DNA from: Suillus spraguei
Taxonomy: Eukaryota > Basidiomycota > Agaricomycetes > Boletales > Suillaceae
Assembly (NCBI GenBank): GCA_016800925.1
Contig: JABCPU010000340.1
Span: 1-64,000, forward strand
Direction of reading: 5' to 3'
Length of the DNA stretch: 64,000 nucleotides
Below, piece after piece: positions 10,245 through 20,530 of the stretch (positions within the stretch are counted from its first letter, which is position 1; each line of letters opens with the position of its first letter). The position numbers were made by a program, and so were the translations under genes. The notes beneath the pieces are model-generated. The model was not told where the DNA came from. It saw only the letters and a program-made list of their open reading frames with translations, and searched no databases.

Positions 10245-12893
10245 GTGTAAAGATACAACCTAGCTTGGGCTGTAGATAAACCACTGCCTAAACTAGTATG
10301 TTAGTCTTGCGCTCCGTCTAGTCTGCTTCACTTGTAAGAACAAGAGCGTTCGACCCTAAAGGGGGATGCCTATTTAGTATGGTCAAGTTCTTGTCTAACT
10401 TATGTGCGAAGGAAGCGTTGTGGTTAGTGGTAAGTTACTGCAGTCAGCGATGATACCGCCGGAACTAGCATCATGCGCTGCGGTGCTACCGTCGTCGAGA
10501 TAAGGTCAGTAACAGTTGTGTCTAGCGAGTGATGTCGAGCGGTGGTCTCAGCGGTAGCGGTAAGGTTGCGAGCGGTGCAAAGAAACAGTAAAGAAGTCCG
10601 CGGTACTTTCAGTGGTAAAGTAGTGGAGCATGAGAAGTTCAGTCAAAAGTAACAATCAAAAGTCCAGCGGTATGCCGGCGGTAATGGAGAATGAGTGTGA
10701 TGTATTAACGAGCGATAAGGGAACTTTAAAGACTATGTCCACTACTGGGTTGATCCAGAGCTAGACAATAATCCTGACCTATAGTATGTGCAATGGTGTA
10801 AAATCAGGTACTGTATCGTGTGGGGTACGCAGTGCTTATATCCTAATTTGTATGTACTCAGAATACTCTAGGTGAGATCAGTAGCGCTGGAGTGTAGTAA
10901 CCGCCATAAGTATACATAGTGCGAGGCGCTGCGGCACGAGGCAACATGTAATAAGGCTTGCCGTGGAATCAGTGATAATGAACAGGAAACAAACTACGCA
11001 CCAAATGGAGCTATGCAGACGCGGCAAGGACATGGAAGGACATTGGTTTGTGGAATGTGGTGTGGCAGTTGGTATGGTGTGCGGTAAGCGTGGGATGCTG
11101 CCGGTACTGCTAAACAGGGTAAGACGGCCATGGACAAGTGGTAACTCCTGTAGACGTCAGACGAGTGTCAAAATATGGGGTTTTAAGCCCAGCGCCAATA
11201 TGTTCGTTACACCGGTACTTTTACTTTTCCCTCTATGGTACACATGGTACTTAGGAATTGTCACCACTACTGTCTCTAATGGAATAAAGTCTTTCACCGA
11301 AGTCACTGTCTCTTAAGAATTGTTTTACTGCTGCACGCACCACCGCTCGTTACTGCTTTCCTGCACTTCACCGCTTGTTTTACCACCAGTTTCCCACGCC
11401 TTACCGCAGTTTTACCGCACGCACCACCGCAGGATAAACCACAGCCTAAGCTAGTATGCGAGTCTTGCGCTCTACCTAGTCTGCTACTCTTGCAAGGCAA
11501 GAACGTTTGACCCTAAAGGGAATGCTAAGTTAGTATAGTCTAATAATGCCCAACCTGTGGTGTGAGAATGCCGTTGGAGGTAGTGAGATGCTAGCAGTGA
11601 CCTCCGGTCCGTGGGAAACTAGCGGTAATACTAGCGGTAAGCGTGGGAAAGCGGTAGACAAGCAGTAGCGAAAGTGGTAAAACTGTGGCAGTGTATGTGG
11701 TAAAACTGCGGTGGTGCGTGCGGTAAAACTGCGGTAAGGCGTGGGAAACTGGTGGTAAAACAAGCGGTGAAGTGCAGGAAAGCAGTAACGAGCGGTGGTG
11801 CGTGCAGCAGTAAAACAATTCTTAAGAGACAGTGACTTCGGTGAAAGACTTTATTCCATTAGAGACAGTAGTGGTGACAATTCCTAAGTACCATGTGTAC
11901 CATAGAGGGAAAAGTAAAAGTACCGGTGTAACGAACATATTGGCGCTGGGCTTAAAACCCCATATTTTGACACTCGTCTGACGTCTACAGGAGTTACCAC
12001 TTGTCCATGGCCGTCTTACCCTGTTTAGCAGTACCGGCAGCATCCCACGCTTACCGCACACCATACCAACTGCCACACCACATTCCACAAACCAATGTCC
12101 TTCCATGTCCTTGCCGCGTCTGCATAGCTCCATTTGGTGCGTAGTTTGTTTCCTGTTCATTATCACTGATTCCACGGCAAGCCTTATTACATGTTGCCTC
12201 GTGCCGCAGCGCCTCGCACTATGTATACTTATGGCGGTTACTACACTCCAGCGCTACTGATCTCACCTAGAGTATTCTGAGTACATACAAATTAGGATAT
12301 AAGCACTGCGTACCCCACACGATACAGTACCTGATTTTACACCATTGCACATACTATAGGTCAGGATTATTGTCTAGCTCTGGATCAACCCAGTAGTGGA
12401 CATAGTCTTTAAAGTTCCCTTATCGCTCGTTAATACATCACACTCATTCTCCATTACCGCCGGCATACCGCTGGACTTTTGATTGTTACTTTTGACTGAA
12501 CTTCTCATGCTCCACTACTTTACCACTGAAAGTACCGCGGACTTCTTTACTGTTTCTTTGCACCGCTCGCAACCTTACCGCTACCGCTGAGACCACCGCT
12601 CGACATCACTCGCTAGACACAACTGTTACTGACCTTATCTCGACGACGGTAGCACCGCAGCGCATGATGCTAGTTCCGGCGGTATCATCGCTGACTGCAG
12701 TAACTTACCACTAACCACAACGCTTCCTTCGCACATAAGTTAGACAAGAACTTGACCATACTAAATAGGCATCCCCCTTTAGGGTCGAACGCTCTTGTTC
12801 TTACAAGTGAAGCAGACTAGACGGAGCGCAAGACTAACATACTAGTTTAGGCAGTGGTTTATCTACAGCCCAAGCTAGGTTGTATCTTTACAC
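10245..12893. repeat. Large inverted repeat (palindrome), arms about 1.18 kb
   Basis: Left arm 10245-11431 and right arm 11710-12893 are reverse complements with no difference seen in the stretches compared by eye. They surround a spacer of about 280 bp. An ORF of 117 codons at 10963-11316 (+) has the identical translation at 11822-12175 (-); it shows no known domain and is probably fortuitous. At both outer ends the motif CCCTAAAGGGGGATGCC faces inward. The spacer (11431-11550) contains a diverged third copy of that end sequence. The arms look like two head-to-head LTR 3' ends of one retroelement family. Confidence 0.85.
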
Positions 12894-13094
12894 TGAGCTC
12901 GTGAATAGCCCTGGGAAATTCATTAGATATTGACATGTGGTACTGAAAGGTACATACTTGATTTTTGACATGTCGTCCACTTTTGTTGGCTTCCCTAACT
13001 TTAGGCATTAGTGCTGGTTTGCATACCTCACCTTCAACTTTTAGTATTTTCTGTTGATCTTTGCTTTGACATCTTCACTTTCATCTGGGTACAT

Positions 13095-14407
13095 TGTCAT
13101 ATACCGTACATTCAGGTCTAGATCAAATCCAATCCATGGACATCCAGACACCCAACCTACACATATCTGATCCACCCATCCAATCCAGTTCACATATCCG
13201 ATCCACCCATCCACTCCAATCCATATCCATCCGTGTCCATATCCGATCCGTGTCCATATCCGATCTGTGTCCATATCCGATCCGAGTTCATATCCGAACT
13301 ATTCCCGCGCACCTGCGCATTACCCCTTTTAGAATATACCTGTGTCTCCGGCTTCTGGGTATCTCTGTGCTTCCGGTTCTCGGTGATCTCTGCCTCCGTC
13401 TTGATAAGTATTTCGTACAAGCTTCATTTCCGAGTTCATAGCCTTATGTCCCGCTGTACTTACTAATGTGTTTCCATATGCTTCAGACATAGCCTCAGAC
13501 TATCCGTACTTACCCTCTGGCATGCTCCTACAGTATATAAACTTGTAGTACAACTCCTGCAGACCTTAGTCTGATTCATTGTTCCTACTTCTGTATATTC
13601 CTTTGATTACTCTGTATCCTGTTATCATGTCTATATAACTCCGTCTCCGTTCTTGCACTTGGGCTCTGGTCCTTGTAAGCGTCTGACTCAGGCCTATGGG
13701 ATCACTCCCTAGGCCGGAGCTTTGATCCTATGTCCTATAATCTTTTCGGACTTTGTCCATCTCCGTCTATCATCTGTTTCACCTTTGACTCTACCTTTGG
13801 TAGTCTTATACTGTCTGTTTCTATTCCGGACCTTGTCTGGAGTAGTCTATACTATCTCTACACCATATCCGGACCTACTACTCTCTAGTAGCCAACACTT
13901 CCTCTAAGATCCACAGAGCTATGCTCCTCCGCTCCTCCGCTCCTCCGCTCCTCCGCTCCTCCACTCCTCCGCTCCTCCGCTCCTCCACTCCTCCACTCCT
14001 CTGAGCTCCGGACCTTCGGACCCCTAGTCCTCCGGATCCATCCTATCCTATCCTCTGACATCTATGGATCATCTTTCCCTCCGGAGCTCTGCTCCTATCC
14101 TGCCCTGGACTTTGTCCAGCGGTCCATCCTTCATCTGTTCTACTTGGAGCTTGTTCCAGTAGTTTACCATTACTCCCTACCTTCTGGAAATAGTTTCGGC
14201 GCATTCCCGCGCTCATCCGGAAGTCCATCGGAGCTCTGTCGAGCTATCCTGCCTTAGAGTTCGTCCAGACCCTCCATCCGCACTTCACCAGAACTCTCCC
14301 TTGGACTTCATCCAAAGTTAAGGGCACATACTGGGGTAAGGGGCACAGCGTATGAGCTGAGGCCAAGCCCCTTTGACTTACAACCCTCTGGTACAACCCC
14401 ATGTAAG
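13095..14407 (+). mobile_element. Diverged solo LTR related to family B
   Basis: It starts TGTCATATACC like the family B LTRs, followed by repeated CATATCCGATCC-type motifs. A TATATAAAC box lies at about 13536. It ends with AGGGGCACAGCGTATGAGCTGAGGCC-like sequence that parallels the 3' end of the 63176-63944 LTR. It is longer (about 1.3 kb) because of microsatellite expansion. The 3' boundary is uncertain and no target duplication was found. Confidence 0.55.
13922..14000 (+). repeat. CTCCTCCG microsatellite
   Basis: About nine copies of an 8-bp unit, CTCCTCCG or CTCCTCCA, lie in tandem inside the diverged LTR. Confidence 0.85.
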
Positions 14408-15765
14408 ACCAGGACTTCTTACTAATCTCTGGTTTTGCATGGTCGTAACATACATACAATGTGTCATCTCTCGGCATTTGTTGAGCTTTGGGCCTCTATC
14501 GGTAATGCACTCCTTCTGAATTGCATCGTCTGCAGTGTGCTTGACCTTTTTCTCATAGTACATGTTGGAGTATACATCCAATTTTTGCGGTGCACACGTT
14601 CCTTTGAGATCGACACCCCCAGCCAGCACAGCATCGAATTTCAACACCCCTCTTGCACCAGCCCAGTGATGTAGGCATGCAGGATTAATCTTCCATCTAA
14701 ACCAGGTGGCGAGTTGCTATCAGAATCTTGTGAGTTTTGGCTTCGTGACCATATCTCTGACTTACCTCGCACCAAGCATCTAAGCCCAATGCTATGACAC
14801 GCTCTTCCTCAGCCGTGTGTTAAGACTGTACTCAAGGGTAGAGAGATCCGAAGGGCTTTGGCCTCAGTTTGTACACTGTGCCCTTTCTCGAGTAATGCCC
14901 TTTATTTCAGGAGGAGTTATTCGTCCGAAGACCCAGAAGGGTTGCGTGACGGATCCGGGTGTCCAAAGGTGTCGATATATACGTCGAAGTAATTCGGAAC
15001 GTAGGGAGAAAGAGATTAAGGCTAGTTTCGGAACGAGTTCCTAACTAGAAACTAACGGAGATGGACTATCCGAAGATAGAGTCGGAGGTATGGACTATAG
15101 GAGTCAATCCTAAGTCTCGGAAGGTGACTTAAAAGCGGAGAGTGGCTTAAGTCCGGAGGAGGCAGAATGAGTAGAGTCTAAGATGATATTCGAACTAAGG
15201 TTCTACGGAGATCTACAAGTGGTTTATATACAGTAAGTATCTAAGACGGATAATTAGCAAGTCCGGGACCGAGGGCTGTGTACGAAGTGTAACAGAAGTC
15301 TATTAGTTATTGCACAGCGGATCAGTAAGCATGAATCAGAAATGACCACAGGAAACAGATCAGTAACACAGGACGGAAATATAAACAGCCGGAGTACCGG
15401 TAGTAGGAGAAATGACGAAAGGAGATAGTCGCAGATGTTCACCAGGGAGTTAAGGTGCGAGAAGTGAGTACATTCGGATGGGTGGTCCGGACAGGATCTG
15501 TGGACCAGACGGATATGGAAACGATCGGATCTGGACGATATGATCGGATCTGAGATTAGAAGTATGGTATATGACACGTGTAAATATGGTCAGCTGGAAA
15601 ATCTGGAAACATGGCCTTGTGCTCTGGCCAGCATTGGAACCATTCTATACCAATGCACTTCAAAAAATCTTTATAATTCTTGTTGGCAGCAAGAACACAG
15701 AATTCTGGTAAGTGACTCATGAGGAATTCCTTCTGCTCAGGTGTAGCCCATTTCTTCTGTGGCAT
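14390..15765 (-). pseudogene. Hypothetical basidiomycete gene split by a solo LTR
   Basis: An exon starts at 15765 with KKWATPEQKEFL, just after a TTTGACAG acceptor, and runs to 15577. After the LTR (14818-15576) it resumes with AEEERVIALGLDAW. Removing the LTR and one CGTG copy restores the frame exactly. A GTAAGT donor follows near 14770, and another exon (about 14390-14645) contains DAIQKECITDRGPKLNKCRE. The pattern matches a repeated Agaricomycete family of unknown function whose N-terminus has a TPEQ-type motif and a WPE motif. The 3' end is not resolved. Confidence 0.5.
14818..15576 (-). mobile_element. Solo LTR, family B
   Basis: On the minus strand it runs TGTCATATACC to CTTAACA, 759 bp. 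CGTG occurs on both sides (14814-14817 and 15577-15580), a 4-bp target duplication supported by restoration of the host reading frame. It is closely similar to the LTRs at 42474-43240 and 63176-63944. Confidence 0.85.
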
Positions 15766-15863
15766 CTGTCAAATACAACACAGCTGATATCAGCACACAG
15801 CGATTAAAAAGTATCTACATGCACATTAATGGGTGTCTCTCTCAAAATCAATTACACCTTTGC

Positions 15864-17815
15864 AGAATTGAAACGACGCTTCATTTCCCAACTGGTACTC
15901 CGTAACCCTGATCCTTCCCGACAATTTGCCATTGCTACTGACGCTTCGCTCGTAGCAACCGGCGAAGTTCTACTACAGACCGATGAGAATGGTGTTTATC
16001 ACCCATGTGCCTACCTCTCACAGTCTTTGAACCCCGCAGAACGCAATTACCAGATCTTTGATCGGGAACTCCTTGCCGTGATCCGGGCGTTGAACGAATG
16101 GCGTCATTATCTCGAAGGAAATCCCCACCCTGTCCTGGTATTCACCGACCACAAGAACCTTCTGTACTTCAGAAGTGCACAGAAGCTCACCCGTCGCCAA
16201 GCACATTGGCAATTGATTTTGTCTATTTACGACATCGAACTGCATCATGTTGCAGGTACTAAATTAGCAGTACCTGATGCACTATCTCGCCGGCCTGATT
16301 ATGACTCTGGCAAAGACGATAACGAGAATCAGACTCTCCTCCCTGACGCTTTATTCGTTCGTCTTATCGACACTGACTTGAAGGATGTGCTGTCATCCTC
16401 TGACCCTCTCGACGACCCTGTCTTCAAAACGGCAGCTGACGCCCTTGATGGCATATGCCTTCCCCCTATGAAGTTGGCACTTTCTGACTGGAAGATTGAG
16501 GAGAACGTCCTCTATTTTAAGAACCGCGCCTATATTCCCCTGGCGCATCGCTCCGAAATCCTGAACAGGTATCATGATCATCCTACTGCGGGACACCCCG
16601 GTAGATTCAAAACTGAAGAACTTGTGAAACGAGAAGCCTGGTGGCCTGCAATGGGCTCTTATATTCGGAAATACGTTGAAGGTTGCGCCCTTTGCCAGCA
16701 AATGAAAGCGGATACTCATCCCGTTCGACCTCCGCTCACGCCTATTCCCTCGTCGGCTGTTCGCCCGTTCTCCCAGGTCTCCGTTGATCTTATCACTGAC
16801 CTCCCTGTCTCCGGAGGCTTTGACAGTATCATGGTCGTGGTAGACCATGGCCTTACGAAGGGGTAATTATTATCCCTTGTTTGAAAACCATCACTTCAGA
16901 AGGTGTGGCTAAGCTATTTTTAAAACATGTTTACCGACGATTCGGACTCCATGACAAAGTTATCTCGGATCGAGGACCGCAATTCCTCTCTCGCTTCTCA
17001 AAGGAACTTGCCCGACTTCTTGACTACGTCATCGCTCCATCCACGGCTTATCACCCACAAACTGATGGTCAAACGGAAAGGCTTAATCAGGAACTTGAAA
17101 CATATCTTCGCATTTATTGCCGCAACAACCCTGAGGATTGGGTAGAACATTTACCAATTGCCGAATTCGTTCATAACCACCGAAAACACGACGCGAGGAA
17201 CGCATCACCCTTCTATTTGATGATGGGATACGAACCACCGCTATTCCCCATCTTATCCCTGATTCATCTGTCCCCGCAGCAGAAGATCGAGTACGATCTC
17301 TGCAGAAGATAAGAGAAGAAGCAATCGCCTGCCACAACATTGCAATGCAGATGATGGCTGAACGATCCCGAGGAGATAAGTACACCCCATGGAAGATCGG
17401 AGATAAGGTTTGGCTATCTGCCGCTAATCTCAGACTCAAACTCCCATCAAAGAAACTCGCCCCAAAGCGATACGGACCTTTCCCGATCATCGATGTCTTA
17501 TCTCCCATCACGTTCACACTCAAGCTTCCTCCGCAGTGGAAAATCCATCCCACGTTCCATGCTTCTGTCTTATCATCCTATAGCGAAACGGACGTACATG
17601 GTTCGAACTTCCCTGAACCACCACCTGACATCATCGAGGAAGAAGAAGAATATGAAATAGAAGCAATTCTTTCTCACAAAGGAACCGGTAATCGCCGACA
17701 TTATCTTGTTTCCTGGAAAGGATATTCATCGGGAGATAACGAATGGCTCCCAGAAAAGAACTTGAAGAACTCCGCTCAAATCTTGAATGCTTATAAGAAG
17801 CAACACGCCCTCTAA
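15864..17815 (+). pseudogene. pol: E1 pol remnant: RNase H, integrase, chromodomain
   Basis: The 5' part has the RNase H pattern ATDASL (about 15937) and TDHKNLLYF (about 16144). Integrase follows, with the zinc-binding HH-CC region (about 16570-16705) and the catalytic core with [17 protein letters not shown] and QTERLNQE. Near 17640-17805 an acidic run precedes a chromodomain (YLVSWKGY, NEWLPEKNL). Frame breaks occur near 16862, where a run of five G has become four, and near 17240. There are otherwise few differences from E5, so this is a recent but non-coding copy. Confidence 0.85.
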
Positions 17816-17873
17816 TCATCCTTCAGTCAATCAACCGCATTAGCACTTGATCAGCTACCAACCAAACATTGAA

Positions 17874-19343
17874 ATGTCTTTCCCCACTGCCTACATCACC
17901 CCTGTCACTGTTGCCACCAATGATTCCGACTCTGAAGCAGAACGATACAGAACTCTTACCACAGAAATCGATAACCAATCCTACATTGAAGCCGCCATCC
18001 TCTGCGAGGGACATGCCCTTGAAATCGATAGAATTCTCACCGAAAGAGGCGCCTTCCCCGCTCGACTCATTGTTAACATCATCCGCACTGCAGCTCTTAT
18101 TGAAACCATCGCCAAGGAAACTACAGAAATCACACTCCGTCACCGTTTCATTCATCTCCAAAAACGCATTCGTGCTTACACTATGCTGCTGCTTCCCGAT
18201 TCCTTTAAGAATGATGTTGAAGAAGCTATTCACATCATTGCCGAACGTCAAGCAGGCGTTGCTCGACCTCCCTCTCCGCAAAGAGACACGCCACTTCCTG
18301 TCCCAGTACCCACTTCTTCACGCATCTATTCTAGTCTTGATGCCTTTACTGGCTTATACACTGCTGTGCAAGAAATTGGGCAACTCACCGACACAGTTGT
18401 CGATACCATCCAACAATCAGTCGCTGAGACCAGAGCGGCCAGAAACCTAGTAGAAGAAGCCATCGCCAACTTACAACAAACACAAGATGATCTTGCATCT
18501 CCTAGAACCCCATCCCCCATCGAACAATCAACTTCTTCACTTTCCGCCACGGTCACTCTTGATTGCCCTGACTGGTTGTACGAACCCTGCACAGAAGAGC
18601 AGTTTGAGGCAGCTAAACTATTGGGTATTCCCGCTACCGAGTTGGTAACACTCAGCCCTCGACTTCGCGACCTTCATATCCATCCCCCCATGTCTATCCC
18701 ATCGTCATTCGGTCCTATGGACCCCGTTTCACCAGTCTTAGTAAAAGACTTTGGCATCACTTCCCCTTCTTCGCCCACTGAACTTCTCGCGGCTGCTGAA
18801 CGAGCAGTTACCCTGGATCTCCCAACATCAGCATACACGTTATCCACTGCCCAACAGGCGCAGCTTAAACGAGTCAATACTCTTGCTTTAAAACGCATGA
18901 GGAAGAACAAGGGAAAGAAACGCGCCAGATCCATCAGCCCCACACCCATTATCTCTCCATCTCCTTTGCGCGCAGTTCATTCTAATCCCGATGAGAATAT
19001 GAAGTGCCGAATCTGTGGCTTGCTAGGGCATCGCCAGAAGAATTGTGCGGAGTATCAGTGCAAAGTTTGCAGATATTGGTCGCCTACTCATCTATCTCTT
19101 TATTGTCCTCATCGAGTCGGACCTCCTCCCTTCGACTTAACCTGGAAGGATGAAGGATTTTATGACACACTTCGTACCTGGGAGAAACAGCTTGACGATG
19201 AACATATCCGGAAAGAAAAGAGGAAGGACTCTAAGCGTCGTGCCGGTCTTGAAGAGGCCAAGTATATGATGAGTGGGTCGTATGCTGATGAAGATTACGA
19301 GTTCAGCGATGACCCCATTTACTATGCAAATCAAAGCGAGTAA
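17874..19343 (+). CDS. ORF3: retrotransposon accessory protein with CCHC motif (489 aa)
   Basis: An intact ORF lies 59 bp after pol. The N-terminal half is largely helical, with an acidic start and a conserved IHLQKRIRAY-type segment (about residue 100). A Pro/Ser-rich linker follows, then a basic cluster (KRMRKNKGKKRAR, about residue 345) that could be a nuclear signal. Near residues 380-393 is a CCHC knuckle, CRICGLLGHRQKNC, followed by a second Cys/His cluster (CKVC with HLSLYCPH). The C-terminus is charged and acidic. The position between pol and the 3' LTR is where envelope or accessory genes sit, but there is no signal peptide or membrane segment. Function unknown; nucleic-acid binding is inferred from the knuckle. 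Confidence 0.75.
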   Translation: MSFPTAYITPVTVATNDSDSEAERYRTLTTEIDNQSYIEAAILCEGHALEIDRILTERGAFPARLIVNIIRTAALIETIAKETTEITLRHRFIHLQKRIRAYTMLLLPDSFKNDVEEAIHIIAERQAGVARPPSPQRDTPLPVPVPTSSRIYSSLDAFTGLYTAVQEIGQLTDTVVDTIQQSVAETRAARNLVEEAIANLQQTQDDLASPRTPSPIEQSTSSLSATVTLDCPDWLYEPCTEEQFEAAKLLGIPATELVTLSPRLRDLHIHPPMSIPSSFGPMDPVSPVLVKDFGITSPSSPTELLAAAERAVTLDLPTSAYTLSTAQQAQLKRVNTLALKRMRKNKGKKRARSISPTPIISPSPLRAVHSNPDENMKCRICGLLGHRQKNCAEYQCKVCRYWSPTHLSLYCPHRVGPPPFDLTWKDEGFYDTLRTWEKQLDDEHIRKEKRKDSKRRAGLEEAKYMMSGSYADEDYEFSDDPIYYANQSE

Positions 19344-19375
19344 AGTCGGTGACTTTACGTATAAAAAGGGGGTAA

Positions 19376-19850
19376 TGTTACAATTGTACGTGCCCCTATT
19401 CATTCTCCCTTTACTCTTTTGTTTGTATATTATATCACGAGACTCTGACTCATATGCTCAACGCATTTGTACGATACATGCCTTCCTTATTAGGATACGC
19501 AGTTACATTCTCACGCTTACTTGGTCTGTGCGCACATATTGGCCTATTTAAGCACAGTGTACTTGTAGTAGTTTCTCTACTTTAATCTTACTGGGTTTTA
19601 CCTGGAACTTCCTTCGCTTAGGTCTCCAACCTAAGTTGTCTTGAATCGTCTCTAAGTCTAAGCACTCCTTAGCCTTAGTCTCTATTCTCGCGGATACCTC
19701 TCAGACTTGTCTTTGAGGCTGAACCCTTGATCGTACTCGAAACGCGTTCCTTGTACTTTCACCTTGTCCTCTTTGGGACATTGTAAGAACTCCCAGCAGA
19801 CCGTCTGTGTCTACTCACTGTCGCTGGTGACGCCACCCCAGTTCGTAACA
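19376..19850 (+). repeat. E1 3' LTR, family A
   Basis: It runs TGTTACAATTG to GTTCGTAACA, 475 bp. The polypurine tract AAAAAGGGGGTAA ends at 19375. A TATTTAAG box lies at 19545-19552. A hairpin (19341-19357) precedes the tract. Confidence 0.9.
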
Positions 19851-19859
19851 CACGCCATC

Positions 19860-20332
19860 TGTTACAGTTGTACGTGCCCCTATTCATTTTCCCTTATCTT
19901 CCTACTTGTATATCATGTCACATGACTCTGACTCATATGCTCAACGCATCTGTACAATACATGCCTCCCTTATGAGGATACGCAGCTACATTCTCACAGT
20001 TACTTGGTCTGTGCACACATATGTACATATATATCCACAGTGTACTTGTAGTAGATTCTTTACTTTAATCTTACTGGGTTTTACCTGGAATCTCCTTCGC
20101 TTAGGTCTCCAACCTAAGTTGTCTTGAATCGTCTCTAAGTCTAAGCACTCCTTAGCCTTAGTCTCTATTCTCGCAGAACCTCTTTGACTTGTCATTGAGG
20201 CCGAACCCTTGATCATACTCGGAACGTGTTCCTTGTACTTTCACCTTGTCCTCTTCTGGACATTGTAAGAACTTCCAGCAGACCGGCTGTGTCTTATCAC
20301 TGTCGCTGGTGACGCCACCCCAGTTCATAACA
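19860..20332 (+). repeat. E2 5' LTR
   Basis: 473 bp from TGTTACAGTTG to CATAACA. In place of the usual TATTTAAG it has ATATATATCC near 20030. The internal region begins with AAAGATTAAAGTC; no clear tRNA primer-binding site is recognised. Confidence 0.9.
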
Positions 20333-20403
20333 AAAGATTAAAGTCTATTGATCGTCGACTATCCAGTCTTCGACCCCAAAACCTGATTGCTTAGATAAGC
20401 AGA

Positions 20404-20423
20404 TTAGCGTACGCGTACGCTAA
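20404..20423. promoter_or_regulatory. Perfect 20-bp palindrome in the E2 leader
   Basis: TTAGCGTACGCGTACGCTAA is self-complementary and lies between the 5' LTR and gag. E4 keeps a one-mismatch version near 25969-25990 and E5 a degraded one near 59920-59945. Self-complementary leader hairpins in retroelements can help RNA dimerise; that role here is inference. Confidence 0.4.
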
Positions 20424-20530
20424 ACCAATTGTCAAGAGGAGCCCTCTGACAGAAGATAAAGCCCTAACGGACAGCAAGACAGCGTGTGTAGGCATTGAGA
20501 AAGTATAACTCACCAGACGAATCACCAAAT

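Larger units (their letters stand above)
15864..19850 (+). mobile_element. E1: 5'-truncated Ty3/gypsy element, family A
   Basis: Similarity to other copies starts abruptly near 15864, inside the region just before RNase H; gag, protease, most of RT and the 5' LTR are missing. The rest is in normal order: RNase H, integrase, chromodomain, ORF3, polypurine tract, 3' LTR. Nine bases of E3 (19851-19859) separate it from E2, so E1 probably lies in or against E3. No left target duplication survives. Confidence 0.85.

Noticed and set aside
10963..11316. 117-codon ORF present in both palindrome arms
   Set aside because: Identity follows from the palindrome; the diverged old copy (6956-7141 region) does not keep the frame, so it is unlikely to be coding.
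13094..13441. Serine/proline-rich ORF at the start of the diverged LTR
   Set aside because: It is translation of CATATCCGATCC-type simple repeats inside an LTR.
19376..20332. Two adjacent LTRs seen as a tandem LTR from one element
   Set aside because: They belong to different elements: E2 has its own CCATC target duplication and nine bases of E3 separate the two.
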